A stretch of 64,000 bases of DNA from Achromobacter sp. B7 (GTDB taxonomy: Bacteria > Pseudomonadota > Gammaproteobacteria > Burkholderiales > Burkholderiaceae_B). Numbering within the stretch: the first letter of the stretch is position 1; the number at the start of each line of letters is the position of its first letter. The notes under the pieces are model-generated. The model was not told the origin of the DNA, searched no databases, and was given only the letters and a program-made list of their open reading frames with translations. Positions 16,074-24,340 of this stretch are shown here, piece by piece. The stretch spans positions 2,976,001 to 3,040,000 of the forward strand of contig NZ_CP032084.1 in the NCBI RefSeq assembly GCF_003600685.1, in the 5' to 3' direction. The translations under genes and the position numbers were made by a program.

Positions 16074-17180
16074 ATGCTGACGCGCGGCATGGCCGCCATC
16101 CTTTCCTACGTGCTTGCCACCGCGCAGGCGGATTCCGCCGGGACGCGCTTGCCTGCTGCAATTTCGCGCGGGCCGGCAGGCGACGGCGCGCATGTCATTG
16201 CCGACATCAGCCAAGTCCTGTTCATCGGCGCCACGGCGATTTTCGTGGTGGTGTTCGCGTTGGTGGCCGTGGCGCTGTTTGGCCCGGCCGCCGCGCGTCG
16301 GCGTCTGTCCAGCCCCGCGCTGATCGTCGGCGCGGGCATCGCGTTTCCGGTAGTCGCGCTGACTGCGTTGCTGGTCTACGTGTTGAGCACAGGGCCTTCC
16401 ATGGCCGGCGACGGCGCCAAGCCTGCGGTGCGCATCGCCGTCAAGGGCGAACTCTGGTGGTGGCGGGTGCGCTACCACGACGCGTCGGGCGCCGTCTTGT
16501 TCGACACCGCCAACGACATTCGCATACCCGTTGGCGCATGGGTTGAGTTCGAGCTGAGTTCCGACAACGTCATCCACAGCTTCTGGGTGCCCGAACTGGC
16601 GGGCAAGCTGGACATGATTCCCGGCCGCGTGAACCGCCTGCGGGTACGCGCGCAGGCGGCAGGCACGTTTACCGGGCAATGCGCCGAATATTGCGGCGCG
16701 CAACACGCCAACATGAAGTTCAACGTGGTGGCGTTGGAACCCGACGCGTACCAAGCATGGCAAGACGCACAGGTGCGGCCGGCTGAGGTGCGGCCGGCTG
16801 AGGTGCGGCCGGCTCAGGCGCGGCCGGCTGAGGCGCGGCCGGCTCAGGTGCGGCCGGCTGAGGCGCGGCCGGCTGAGGTGCGGCCGGCCGAGGCGTCCGC
16901 GCCCACGCTGCATCAGGGCGCGCAAGTCTTCCAGCAAGCGTGCGCGCAATGCCACACCGTGCGCGGCACGGCGGCCCGGGGCGCGCTGGGCCCAGACCTG
17001 ACCCACGTAGGCAGCCGCCTGTCACTGGCAGCCGGTGTGCTGCCTAACAACGTAGGCGCGCTGGCCGGGTGGATCGCCGACAGCCAACACATCAAACCGG
17101 GCAACCCCATGCCGTCCTTCAACCAACTGCCAGGCGAAGATCTGCGCGCCGTGGCCCGCTACCTGGAAAGCCTGAAGTGA
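16074..17180 (+). CDS. coxB: Cytochrome c oxidase subunit II fused to cytochrome c
   Basis: 368 aa from ATG 16074; a GTG at 16014 and an ATG at 16089 are alternatives and none has a clear ribosome site. Two transmembrane helices (VLFIGATAIFVVVFALVAVALF and FPVVALTALLVYVLS) precede the CuA domain, whose ligands lie in GQCAEYCGAQHANM. A repeat linker of RPAEV/RPAQA pentapeptides joins it to a C-terminal cytochrome c domain with CAQCH and a GNPMPSF Met ligand. This is the caa3-type layout in which subunit II brings its own electron donor. The stop overlaps the next gene (GTGA). Confidence 0.92.
   Translation: MLTRGMAAILSYVLATAQADSAGTRLPAAISRGPAGDGAHVIADISQVLFIGATAIFVVVFALVAVALFGPAAARRRLSSPALIVGAGIAFPVVALTALLVYVLSTGPSMAGDGAKPAVRIAVKGELWWWRVRYHDASGAVLFDTANDIRIPVGAWVEFELSSDNVIHSFWVPELAGKLDMIPGRVNRLRVRAQAAGTFTGQCAEYCGAQHANMKFNVVALEPDAYQAWQDAQVRPAEVRPAEVRPAQARPAEARPAQVRPAEARPAEVRPAEASAPTLHQGAQVFQQACAQCHTVRGTAARGALGPDLTHVGSRLSLAAGVLPNNVGALAGWIADSQHIKPGNPMPSFNQLPGEDLRAVARYLESLK
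16773..16892. repeat. Eight 15-bp tandem repeats in the coxB linker
   Basis: Eight contiguous units of GTGCGGCCGGCTGAG with substitutions at a few positions code for RPAEV/RPAQA/RPAEA pentapeptides. The array joins the CuA domain to the cytochrome c domain. Unit length is a multiple of three, so copy-number change tunes tether length. The divergent cytochrome gene has its own 15-bp array. Confidence 0.9.
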
Positions 17181-19759
17181 GCGATAACGCCCAGCCCCCC
17201 GCGACCGCCACCCCACAAGCGCCACCCGTGGGCGCCTTGTTGACCCCCAAGCTGCCCAATCCTTCGCCGCGCCCGCAGGAAGAAGAGGGCGCGCTGTTGC
17301 GGGCGTGGTGGCGGCCCAGTGGCTGGCGCCTGGTTACCGTGGTCGATAACGCGTCGATTGGCTTGCTTTATATCGCCACGGCCTTTCTCTTCTTCCTGTT
17401 AGCCGGCGTACTGGCGCTATTGATGCGCACGCAATTGGCCGCGCCCGATAGCCACCTGATCGGGCACGCGCTGTACAACCAGCTGTTCACCATGCACGGC
17501 ACCGTGATGATGTTTCTGTTCGCCGTGCCCGCCGTGGAAGCCATTGCCGTATTGTTGTTGCCCAACATGCTGGGCGCGCGCGACCTGCCGTTTCCCCGAC
17601 TGTCGGCCTATGCCTACTGGGCCTATGCGGTGGGCGGGCTGGTGTTTTTTTGCAGCATCTTCTTTGGCCTGGCGCCCGACGGCGGCTGGTTCATGTACCC
17701 CCCGCTGACCGGCTCGCAATATTCGCCCGCCATGAACGCGGACTTGTGGCTGCTGGGCATCGGCTTCATCGAAATATCGGCCATCGCGGGGGCCATCGAA
17801 CTGGCCGTGGGTATTCTGCGCACGCGTGCGCCGGGCATGAGCCTGGACAAGATGCCGATCTTTGCGTGGGTGATGCTGGTGTTTTGCGGCATGGTCATCA
17901 TTGCGTTTCCCGCGGTCATCGTGGCCACGGCGCTGCTGGAACTGGAACGCGCCTTCGACATGCCGTTCTTCATCACGCAACGCGGCGGCGACCCCTTGCT
18001 GTGGCAGCACTTGTTCTGGTTCTTTGGCCACCCCGAGGTCTACATCATCTTCCTGCCCGCCGCCGGCATGGTGTCGATGATGGTGCCCGCCATGACGGGC
18101 GTGCCGCTGGTGGGCTACCGCTGGGTGGTCATGGCGGTGGTGGGCACCGGGTTTCTCAGCTTCGGCCTGTGGGTGCACCACATGTTCGCCACCGGCATCC
18201 CGGCGCTGTCGCTAAGCTTTGCGTCGGCGGCAAGCATGGCCGTGTCGGTGCCCACGGCCATCCAGGTATTCGCCTGGATCGCGACGATAGCGGCGGCGCT
18301 GCGCTTGCGGCCTTTAAAGACGCCGATGCTGTTCATCCTGGGGTTCTTCTTCATCTTTGTGCTGGGCGGACTGACCGGCGTGATGGTGGCCGTGATTCCG
18401 TTCGACCTGCAAGCGCACGACTCGTATTTCGTCGTCGCGCATTTGCACTATGTGCTGTTCGGCGGGATGGTGTTCCCGCTGTTCGCGGCGTTCTATTTCT
18501 GGACGCCGCTGGTCAGCAGGCGCGCCTTGTCCGAACGCCTGGGGCGCTGGGCATTCTGGTTGATGTTCGTGGGCTTTAACGTCACGTTTTTTCCCATGCA
18601 TTTCACGGGCCTGGCCGGCATGCCGCGCCGCGTCTATACCTACGCCGAGAGCCAAGGCTGGGGCCTGCTTAACATGGTGTCCACCGTGGGCGCCTACCTG
18701 ATCGCGGCCGGCGTGCTGGTGTTCATCTGGGACCTGGCGCGCAACTTCCGCCCGGCCATCGGCCGTAACGCCGGCAACGTCTGGAACGCGGGCACGCTGG
18801 AATGGCTACCCAGCGAAATCTATGGCGTGCGCAGCATTCCACGCGTGACCTCGCGCGAACCTCTATGGGACCAGCCTGGCCTGGCGCGCGATGTGGCCGC
18901 TGGCCGCTATTTCTTGCCTTCCGCACCATCGGGAACGCGCTCAACGCTGGTGACCAGCGCCGTGGACGCGCAGCCCGATTACGTGTTGCCGCTGCCCGGC
19001 CCGGGATGGTTGCCGCTGTTGGCCGCCCTGGGCACGGCAGGATTCTTCTTGCTGCTTACCTTCAAGATGCATGCGTTGGCAGCAGCCTGCGGCGTGCTGG
19101 CAGTGGCATCGTTGTGGCGTTGGTTGTGGGACGCCGACACCGGGCCGGACTACGCGCCCGTAGACATCGGGGCGAGCGAGCGTGTGCCGATGATGTGCTC
19201 GGGCGCGGCTTCCCATTACGGCTGGGCCATGACGCTGCTGGTGATCGTCTGCGCCAGCATTTTCGGATCGTTGTGCTTTGCGTATCTATTCCTGTGGACC
19301 ACGGCGCCCGGCGCCTGGCCGGACGTCGCGGAACTGGCCGGCGTGGGGCGCCCCGTGCTATCCGCCTGCCTGCTGCTGGGCGGCTCCGCGCTGGTGGCGC
19401 GCTGCGGGCATTGGCTGCGCGTGAAACAGCATGGCCTGTTCAGGGCCGGCATGGTAACGGGCGCGGTGTTGCTGGGCGTGGCCTCCGGGCTTGAGCTCCA
19501 TGGACACTGGGCACATGGGCTGCGGCCGCAGGCCTCTGCCTATGCGGCGGCCGTGTACGCGGTGTCTGGCTTGCAGGCATTTTTTGCATTGATCGCCATG
19601 ACGATGGGCGCGTTCACGGTGGCACGCTCGGTTGCGGGCAGGCTGTCTTACACACGGCGCGCCTGCTATCACGCCACGATGATGATGTGGCACTACACCG
19701 TGGCACAGGGTCTGTTGGGGTTGGGGCTGATGCACGCCTTTCCCCGGCTGGTGGGGTAG
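17177..19759 (+). CDS. Cytochrome c oxidase subunit I+III fusion
   Basis: 860 aa from GTG 17177, which overlaps the coxB stop. Residues about 40-560 are a haem-copper oxidase subunit I with about 12 helices: H285-P-E287-V-Y289 (CuB His, gating Glu, cross-linked Tyr), the CuB pair H334-H335, and HLHYVLFGG for haem ligands. Residues about 600-860 are a subunit III-like set of helices ending in MMMWHYTVAQGLLGLGL. Odd points: the K-path lysine (usually in TGIKVFNW) is Q363 in TAIQVFAWI, and the N-N after the D-path Asp (D136, in RDLPFPRL) is S143-A144. A terminal oxidase; proton-pumping properties may differ from canonical aa3. Confidence 0.9.
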   Translation: MSDNAQPPATATPQAPPVGALLTPKLPNPSPRPQEEEGALLRAWWRPSGWRLVTVVDNASIGLLYIATAFLFFLLAGVLALLMRTQLAAPDSHLIGHALYNQLFTMHGTVMMFLFAVPAVEAIAVLLLPNMLGARDLPFPRLSAYAYWAYAVGGLVFFCSIFFGLAPDGGWFMYPPLTGSQYSPAMNADLWLLGIGFIEISAIAGAIELAVGILRTRAPGMSLDKMPIFAWVMLVFCGMVIIAFPAVIVATALLELERAFDMPFFITQRGGDPLLWQHLFWFFGHPEVYIIFLPAAGMVSMMVPAMTGVPLVGYRWVVMAVVGTGFLSFGLWVHHMFATGIPALSLSFASAASMAVSVPTAIQVFAWIATIAAALRLRPLKTPMLFILGFFFIFVLGGLTGVMVAVIPFDLQAHDSYFVVAHLHYVLFGGMVFPLFAAFYFWTPLVSRRALSERLGRWAFWLMFVGFNVTFFPMHFTGLAGMPRRVYTYAESQGWGLLNMVSTVGAYLIAAGVLVFIWDLARNFRPAIGRNAGNVWNAGTLEWLPSEIYGVRSIPRVTSREPLWDQPGLARDVAAGRYFLPSAPSGTRSTLVTSAVDAQPDYVLPLPGPGWLPLLAALGTAGFFLLLTFKMHALAAACGVLAVASLWRWLWDADTGPDYAPVDIGASERVPMMCSGAASHYGWAMTLLVIVCASIFGSLCFAYLFLWTTAPGAWPDVAELAGVGRPVLSACLLLGGSALVARCGHWLRVKQHGLFRAGMVTGAVLLGVASGLELHGHWAHGLRPQASAYAAAVYAVSGLQAFFALIAMTMGAFTVARSVAGRLSYTRRACYHATMMMWHYTVAQGLLGLGLMHAFPRLVG

Positions 19760-19763
19760 GGCG

Positions 19764-20144
19764 ATGAAGCTGCCCCCGACCCCGCGCCTGACCTCGCCAT
19801 TCGGCCGCGACCTGTTGTTGCTGATTGCCGGCCCGCTCATCTGGATGGTGCACTTTCTAAGTATCTACATCGTCAACGCATTGGCATGCGCGCGGCCCGC
19901 TTCCGCGCTCGCGATGCAGGCGGCCGGCCTGCCAGTGTCGTCCTGGGTAATTATTGCCGCCAGCGTCGCCGCGTGGATGGCAATAGCGGCGGCCGCGCGC
20001 CACGCGGCCCGCCGGTCCAGACGTGAAAACGCCCCGGACGGCGCGCGCTTTCGCGCTTGGCTGACCGGGGCGTTGTGCGTGTTGTCGGCGTTGGCGGTCG
20101 TTTGGCAGACCGTGCCGGTTTTCCTGGTTGCCGCCTGCGGCTAG
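19764..20144 (+). CDS. Small membrane protein of the oxidase operon
   Basis: 126 aa with three predicted membrane helices (LLLLIAGPLIWMVHFLSIYIVNAL; SWVIIAASVAAWMAIAAAA; LTGALCVLSALAVVWQTVPVFLV). A short basic stretch (RHAARRSRRE) lies between helices 2 and 3. It starts 4 bases after the oxidase stop, so it is almost certainly co-transcribed and may be an assembly factor or an extra small subunit. I do not recognise a named family. A D/R-rich cytoplasmic loop and conserved W-x-V-H-F in helix 1 are the only marked features. Confidence 0.75.
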   Translation: MKLPPTPRLTSPFGRDLLLLIAGPLIWMVHFLSIYIVNALACARPASALAMQAAGLPVSSWVIIAASVAAWMAIAAAARHAARRSRRENAPDGARFRAWLTGALCVLSALAVVWQTVPVFLVAACG

Positions 20145-20160
20145 CGGCCTGGCGTCAAGG

Positions 20161-20721
20161 CTACTTTTTCACGCCTTGTTCCAGCGTCTTCGCCATTTGC
20201 AGATGCTGCTGCAAGGTGGGCAGGGTCTCGGTCGCGAACTGCTTGACCTCCGGGTCCTTGGCATTCTTGGATGCGTCTTCAAACAGCTTGACCGCATCTT
20301 CGTGCGCCGACACGCCCACGCCTTCGGCATAGGCCTTGTCAAACCCGTCGTCGCGCATGCCCAGCGTCTTCAGCTTGGCTTGCTGCATCAACGACGGCTC
20401 GGTCGGCGCGTCATAGCCCTTGCTCTTCGCCAGGCTGGCCAGCTTTTGTCCGGCCTTGCCGTGGTCGTCGATCATCTTCTGCGCAAAGCTCTTGATTTCA
20501 GCGTTCTGCGACTTCTGCAGGGCAAGCTTGCTGCCTTCCACTTCCATATGACCCGACTGTGCGGCATTTTCCAGAAAATCGCGGTCTTTGCTGTCCAGCT
20601 TGGAATCGGCGGCCATCGGCGCGGCGGGCGCGGTGGGCGAAGTCTGCTGCGCAACAGCGGCGGTGCCAACGCCAATCGCGGCAACCGAAAGCAGGGCGGC
20701 AGTAAGGGTGCGAGTTTTCAT
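20161..20721 (-). CDS. DUF4142 exported protein
   Basis: 186 aa. Signal peptide MKTRTLTAALLSVAAIGVGT followed by an AVAQQ cleavage region. The mature part is helical: DRDFLENAAQSGHMEVEGSKLALQKS, then SFAQKMIDDHGKAGQKL and a C-terminal LPTLQQHLQMAKTLEQG. This is the DUF4142 four-helix, ferritin-like fold. Family members are periplasmic, often stress-induced, of unknown chemistry. It is convergent with the oxidase operon and preceded (higher coordinates) by its own roughly 80-bp leader shared with nothing else. Confidence 0.88.
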   Translation of the reverse strand: MKTRTLTAALLSVAAIGVGTAAVAQQTSPTAPAAPMAADSKLDSKDRDFLENAAQSGHMEVEGSKLALQKSQNAEIKSFAQKMIDDHGKAGQKLASLAKSKGYDAPTEPSLMQQAKLKTLGMRDDGFDKAYAEGVGVSAHEDAVKLFEDASKNAKDPEVKQFATETLPTLQQHLQMAKTLEQGVKK

Positions 20722-20801
20722 GTACGTCTCCCAAGGGGGTGGCGCGACGCGCCGTTGATAAGAACTACCCTTGTGCTATCCAGCAAACCGCGTTCCCGCC
20801 G

Positions 20802-21335
20802 TCATGGCTTGTTCTCGGATTCCTCAAGCGTGGAATTTTCCGGCACGGGGTGTTCGGTCTGGTTGATTACGCTGAATTCACCGGTGGGTTCCAGATACGC
20901 GCGCTTGACGCGGCTGATGTCGCCCACGCCTTTCAGGCGCAGTTGTTCCATCAATTCGCCCCGGCTGATGTGTTCGCGCTTCAAACCCGCCACAAGGATG
21001 CGGCCATCGCGGATCAGGCAGATACGCTGCGGTTCCAGAAAGCGCTGCAAGGGCGGGATGTAATAGCACAGGCGATCCAGCAGATAGCTCCACCCGACAA
21101 TCGTCGTGACGACGATGATGCCGTCGCCCATGGAATAAGAATCGCCCGACATGGCATTACCCGCCGCGTCGGCCACCAGCACCAACACCAGCATGTCCGC
21201 CACGCCCAACGACCCCATGTCGCGGCGCCCCGATATGCGCAGCAACGCATACAACACCCAATACATGGTGGTGCCGCGGACCATCATTTCCGCGAACCCG
21301 GCTTGAAGCGCAAAAATTTCAGCAATATCCGACAT
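20802..21335 (-). CDS. DUF421 (YetF-type) membrane protein
   Basis: 177 aa if begun at MSDIAEIF; longer in-frame N-termini are Arg/Pro-rich and unlikely. Membrane helices include MYWVLYALLRISG and VADMLVLVLVADAAGNAM, then IIVVTTIVGWSYLLD. The cytoplasmic part holds the family signature RICLIRDGRILVAGLKREHISRGELMEQLRLKGV. YetF-type proteins occur in spore-formers and many proteobacteria; function unknown. The C-terminus ends in an acidic tail (PENSTLEESENKP). It is downstream of and antiparallel to nothing regulatory that I can see. Confidence 0.87.
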   Translation of the reverse strand: MSDIAEIFALQAGFAEMMVRGTTMYWVLYALLRISGRRDMGSLGVADMLVLVLVADAAGNAMSGDSYSMGDGIIVVTTIVGWSYLLDRLCYYIPPLQRFLEPQRICLIRDGRILVAGLKREHISRGELMEQLRLKGVGDISRVKRAYLEPTGEFSVINQTEHPVPENSTLEESENKP

Positions 21336-21501
21336 CGTGGCGACAACGCGTAAGCCGCGCTGGGGCGGCGATGCCGAGGAAGCAGCAAATGCCGTGCCTG
21401 TGGGGGGGCTGGCCGTGTGGCCCCTGAGATACGAGTTCAAATACGGTCTCAAATGCGCGCGCAGATCCGGGCTTGACTGCGCGCGCATAGACGCCGGCCG
21501 C

Positions 21502-22233
21502 CTACGCGCTGCTGTCGGCCAGCAGGGGTTGCGCAGGCAACGCGCCGCGCAGGGATTCCAGCAATACGCGTTTGTTCTCCCGGCTTCGGTAGGCGTGTTC
21601 GCGCATCAGATTTTCAGCGCGGACCGCTTCGCGGCGCGAGATGGCGCGCAACAGATCTTCGTGATCGGCTTGCGCACGCAGCACAAACGGCGTTTCCAAC
21701 AGCGAAGGGGTCGACGGCAATGTCAGCGCGGCGGGGCCTGCCAACGGCGTCTTGTTGTTGTGTTCGAGCGCCGATAACAAGGCGCGATTGCCTGCGGCGG
21801 CGCACAGGATTTCGTGGAACCGGCGGTTGATTTGCCCCCAGGCGCGGGCGTCGACCGTGGTGTTGGGGTCGCGGCGCGCCGGGGCCAACAGCGCGCGGCC
21901 TTCATCCACCGCCTGCGTCAGTTGGTCCAGCACCTCTTGCGAAGCCCCGCGCTCAGCCAACAGCCGCGCCGCCATCCCTTCCAGCACGCCGCGCACGTCT
22001 ACGGCGTCGCCGATCTCGTCCACGGTAAAGGCCCGCACGCGAAAACCCCGCGAAGGCAAGCGTTCAAGCAGGCCCTCTTTTTCAAGTTCGGTCAGGGCAA
22101 TGCGCAGCGGGGTGCGCGAAACGCCCAGACGCGCCGAGAACTGCAACTCCACGACACGCTCGCCGGGCTGCAACGCGCCCGAAAGCACCATGTCCCGAAG
22201 TTCTGAAATGACTTTATCGATCTGAGCGGCCAT
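21502..22233 (-). CDS. GntR/FadR-family transcriptional regulator (FCD domain)
   Basis: 243 aa. N-terminal winged helix (residues about 10-75) with FSARLGVSRTPLRIALTELEKEGLLERLPSRGFRV, followed by an all-helical FCD ligand domain with the metal/ligand-type D-x3-R and later H residues (RRFHEILCAAAGNRALL). It is divergent from the catabolic operon at 22450, and three GCATGC-centred palindromes lie between the two starts, the nearest about 54 bp from its own start. It very likely represses both itself and the operon until a pathway intermediate binds. C-terminal RVLLESLRGALPAQPLL is unremarkable. Confidence 0.92.
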   Translation of the reverse strand: MAAQIDKVISELRDMVLSGALQPGERVVELQFSARLGVSRTPLRIALTELEKEGLLERLPSRGFRVRAFTVDEIGDAVDVRGVLEGMAARLLAERGASQEVLDQLTQAVDEGRALLAPARRDPNTTVDARAWGQINRRFHEILCAAAGNRALLSALEHNNKTPLAGPAALTLPSTPSLLETPFVLRAQADHEDLLRAISRREAVRAENLMREHAYRSRENKRVLLESLRGALPAQPLLADSSA

Positions 22234-22286
22234 AGAGCGGTGGCAAAGGCTGAAGAGTGTCGGAAGGGCTCAAGTGTACCCAGAAA

Positions 22287-22298
22287 ATTGCATGCAAT
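22287..22298. promoter_or_regulatory. GntR operator box 1 (perfect palindrome)
   Basis: ATTGCATGCAAT, a perfect 12-bp palindrome, nearest to the regulator start. It matches box 2 exactly and box 3 at 10 of 12 positions. Predicted binding site for the divergent GntR regulator. Confidence 0.85.
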
Positions 22299-22338
22299 CG
22301 GACGGATAAGAACAGATTGCGTATTGCGAATCCTCAAA

Positions 22339-22350
22339 ATTGCATGCAAT
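22339..22350. promoter_or_regulatory. GntR operator box 2 (perfect palindrome)
   Basis: ATTGCATGCAAT, identical to box 1 and exactly 52 bp from it centre to centre. The flanking AAAATTGCATGCAATAATT makes it the longest AT-flanked match and probably the strongest. Confidence 0.85.
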
Positions 22351-22390
22351 AATTCGGAAAAACAACGGAAGGCGGGCAAATAACCCGCCC

Positions 22391-22402
22391 AATGCATGCA
22401 AC
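22391..22402. promoter_or_regulatory. GntR operator box 3 (imperfect)
   Basis: AATGCATGCAAC, again exactly 52 bp from box 2, and 48 bp before the first operon gene. One mismatch in each half site. A further GCATGC at 22416 with poor flanks was not counted. Confidence 0.7.
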
Positions 22403-22449
22403 GGGATACTCCGCTGCATGCCTTAGCCGCCAAACGTACAGGAGACAAA

Positions 22450-23316
22450 ATGAAGCTGATCAGCTTCCTGGATGCCGGGCGCCAAGCCTGGGGCGTGGTA
22501 CAGGGACCCGACGTCGTGGTGTTGACTCACGTATGGCCCAACGTCATCGCGGCGTTGGAAGCCGGCGTGGAGCAGATCGCGGGCGCTGCACAGGCCGACG
22601 GCATGCCGCGCCGGTCTTTGGCTGATCTGCAATGGCTGCCGCCCGTGCCGGCCCCTCGCAAAATCTTGTGCGTCGGGCTGAACTACGGACGCCACGTGGC
22701 CGAAGCCGGCCGCGAACTTCCCGCGCACCCGTCCTTGTTTGTCCGCTTTGCGGATAGCGTGGTGGGCCATGGGCAGGCGGTGTGGAAGCCGCGCGCCTCC
22801 GACCGCTTCGACTACGAGGGCGAACTGGCCGTGGTAATCGGGCGCGGTGGACGTCACATTGCAGCCGCAGACGCGCTGGCGCATGTGGCCGGCTACACCT
22901 GCATGGCCGAAAACTCGGTGCGCGACTTCCAAAAGCACAACGCGCAGGTCACGCCTGGCAAGAACTTCGAACGCAGCGGCGCCGTCGGACCGTGGCTGGT
23001 CACGGCGGACGAAGTGGGCAACCCGATCCGGTTGCAGGTGCGGTCCCGGTTGAACGGCGAACTGATGCAACAGGGCGACGTGTCGGACCTGATCTTCCCC
23101 ATTCCAGAATTGATCGCCTACATCAGCGCATTCACCCCTTTATCGCCGGGCGACATCATCGCCACCGGCACGCCCGAAGGGGTGGGTTCCAGCCGCAAGC
23201 CGCCGCGATTCATGGCCGCGGGCGACACCTTGGAAGTGGACATTCCCGGCGTGGGCACGCTGGTCAACACCGTGGCCGACGAACCGGCCCATGCATCGGG
23301 AGACGCGCATGAATGA
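22450..23316 (+). CDS. Fumarylacetoacetate hydrolase family protein
   Basis: 288 aa, starting 8 bases after a GGAG. A small N-terminal domain (about 70 aa) is followed by the FAH catalytic fold: ILCVGLNYGRHVAEAG, then RFDYEGELAVVIGRGGRHI (E-x-E-type metal ligands), YTCMAENSVRDFQK, and TGTPEGVGSSRKPP. Enzymes of this family cleave or hydrate acylpyruvates such as fumarylpyruvate, or tautomerise and decarboxylate ring-cleavage products. As first gene of the operon it probably handles the product of the bicupin dioxygenase two genes on. The start of the next gene lies inside its last codons. Confidence 0.9.
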   Translation: MKLISFLDAGRQAWGVVQGPDVVVLTHVWPNVIAALEAGVEQIAGAAQADGMPRRSLADLQWLPPVPAPRKILCVGLNYGRHVAEAGRELPAHPSLFVRFADSVVGHGQAVWKPRASDRFDYEGELAVVIGRGGRHIAAADALAHVAGYTCMAENSVRDFQKHNAQVTPGKNFERSGAVGPWLVTADEVGNPIRLQVRSRLNGELMQQGDVSDLIFPIPELIAYISAFTPLSPGDIIATGTPEGVGSSRKPPRFMAAGDTLEVDIPGVGTLVNTVADEPAHASGDAHE

Positions 23317-24307
23317 TGCGCTGCTGTATCTGACAGAGCGGGACGTCGTCTCGGCGTTGAACATCCCCCGCGCCATCGACGCGCTGCACAGCATGCTGGT
23401 GGCGCAAGCCCGTGAGCAAGCCCGCAACCTGCCCAAAACACTGGCCACCTGGGGCGACGGCAGCTCAATGCATGCATTGGGTTCCGTGCAGACGGGGCAG
23501 GGCGGCTACGCCGGTTTCAAGACCTGGGTGCACACGAAGGCGGGCGGCGGGTCGCTGTTCAGTCTGTTCGACGCGCACACCGGCACCTTGCGCGCCGTGA
23601 TCGAAGCGCGGGCGCTGGGCATGTTGCGCACCGCGGCGATCAGCGGCGTGGCCACACGGGCGCTGGCCCCGGCCGACGCTACGCGGGCCGCGTTGATCGG
23701 CACCGGCCCGCAGGCCGTCACGCAATTGGCTGCGCTGGCGGCGGTGCGTCCATTACGACGAGTCCGCGTCTACAGCCCCACCCCCGACAAGCGCCGCGCC
23801 TTCGTGGCCAGCATGGCGGGCAAGTATGGGTTCGACGTCCAGGAGTCGCCAAGCCTTGAGCACGCGCTGGAGGGCGGCGACATCGTCACGTTGATCACCC
23901 GCGCCGTCGAGCCGTTCGTCAATGCCGCCATGTTGGCCGATTGCCGGCACCTGAACGCCGTGGGCGCCATCCTGCCCGCCAAGGCCGAGTTTGCCCAGGA
24001 CGTGTTCGAGCTGGCCGACGAGGTAGTGGTCGACGACCTTGAAAACGCCCGCAAGGGCTCGCGCGAACTGCGCGAACGCTTTGGATCGGATGCCGCGCCG
24101 TGGGACAGCGTGTCGGTGCTGGGCCAGTGGCTGGCGGACGGCAAGGCACGACCCAGGGACGCGAGGCTGACGATATTCAAGGGCATGGGGATGGGCCTGT
24201 CCGACCTGGCGATGGCGCGCGTGGTCTATGAGCACGCCCGCGAACACGGCCTGGGCGTGGCGCTGCCCCCGCAGACCCGCGAAAACCTGCTGCTGGCGCA
24301 GCCCTGA
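23309..24307 (+). CDS. Ornithine cyclodeaminase / mu-crystallin family protein
   Basis: 332 aa with the two-domain OCD fold: an N-terminal substrate part (YLTERDVVSALNIPRAIDALHSML, KTWVHTKAGGGSLFSLFD) and a Rossmann NAD(P) domain with ALIGTGPQAVTQLAAL. An Asn/Ala-rich C-terminal segment (LTIFKGMGMGLSDLAMA) is typical. Family activities include ornithine cyclodeamination, ketimine reduction and alanine/lysine dehydrogenation, so it implies a nitrogen-bearing intermediate or a cyclic imine. Its place in a dioxygenase operon is unusual. It overlaps the hydrolase gene by 8 bases. Confidence 0.86.
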   Translation: MNDALLYLTERDVVSALNIPRAIDALHSMLVAQAREQARNLPKTLATWGDGSSMHALGSVQTGQGGYAGFKTWVHTKAGGGSLFSLFDAHTGTLRAVIEARALGMLRTAAISGVATRALAPADATRAALIGTGPQAVTQLAALAAVRPLRRVRVYSPTPDKRRAFVASMAGKYGFDVQESPSLEHALEGGDIVTLITRAVEPFVNAAMLADCRHLNAVGAILPAKAEFAQDVFELADEVVVDDLENARKGSRELRERFGSDAAPWDSVSVLGQWLADGKARPRDARLTIFKGMGMGLSDLAMARVVYEHAREHGLGVALPPQTRENLLLAQP

Positions 24308-24340
24308 TCCCGATCCATCAACAAAACAGAGGAAACAAAC

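Noticed and set aside
22416..22421. Fourth GCATGC before the FAH gene
   Set aside because: Flanks do not match the ATT/AAT arms and the spacing is 22 rather than 52 bp.
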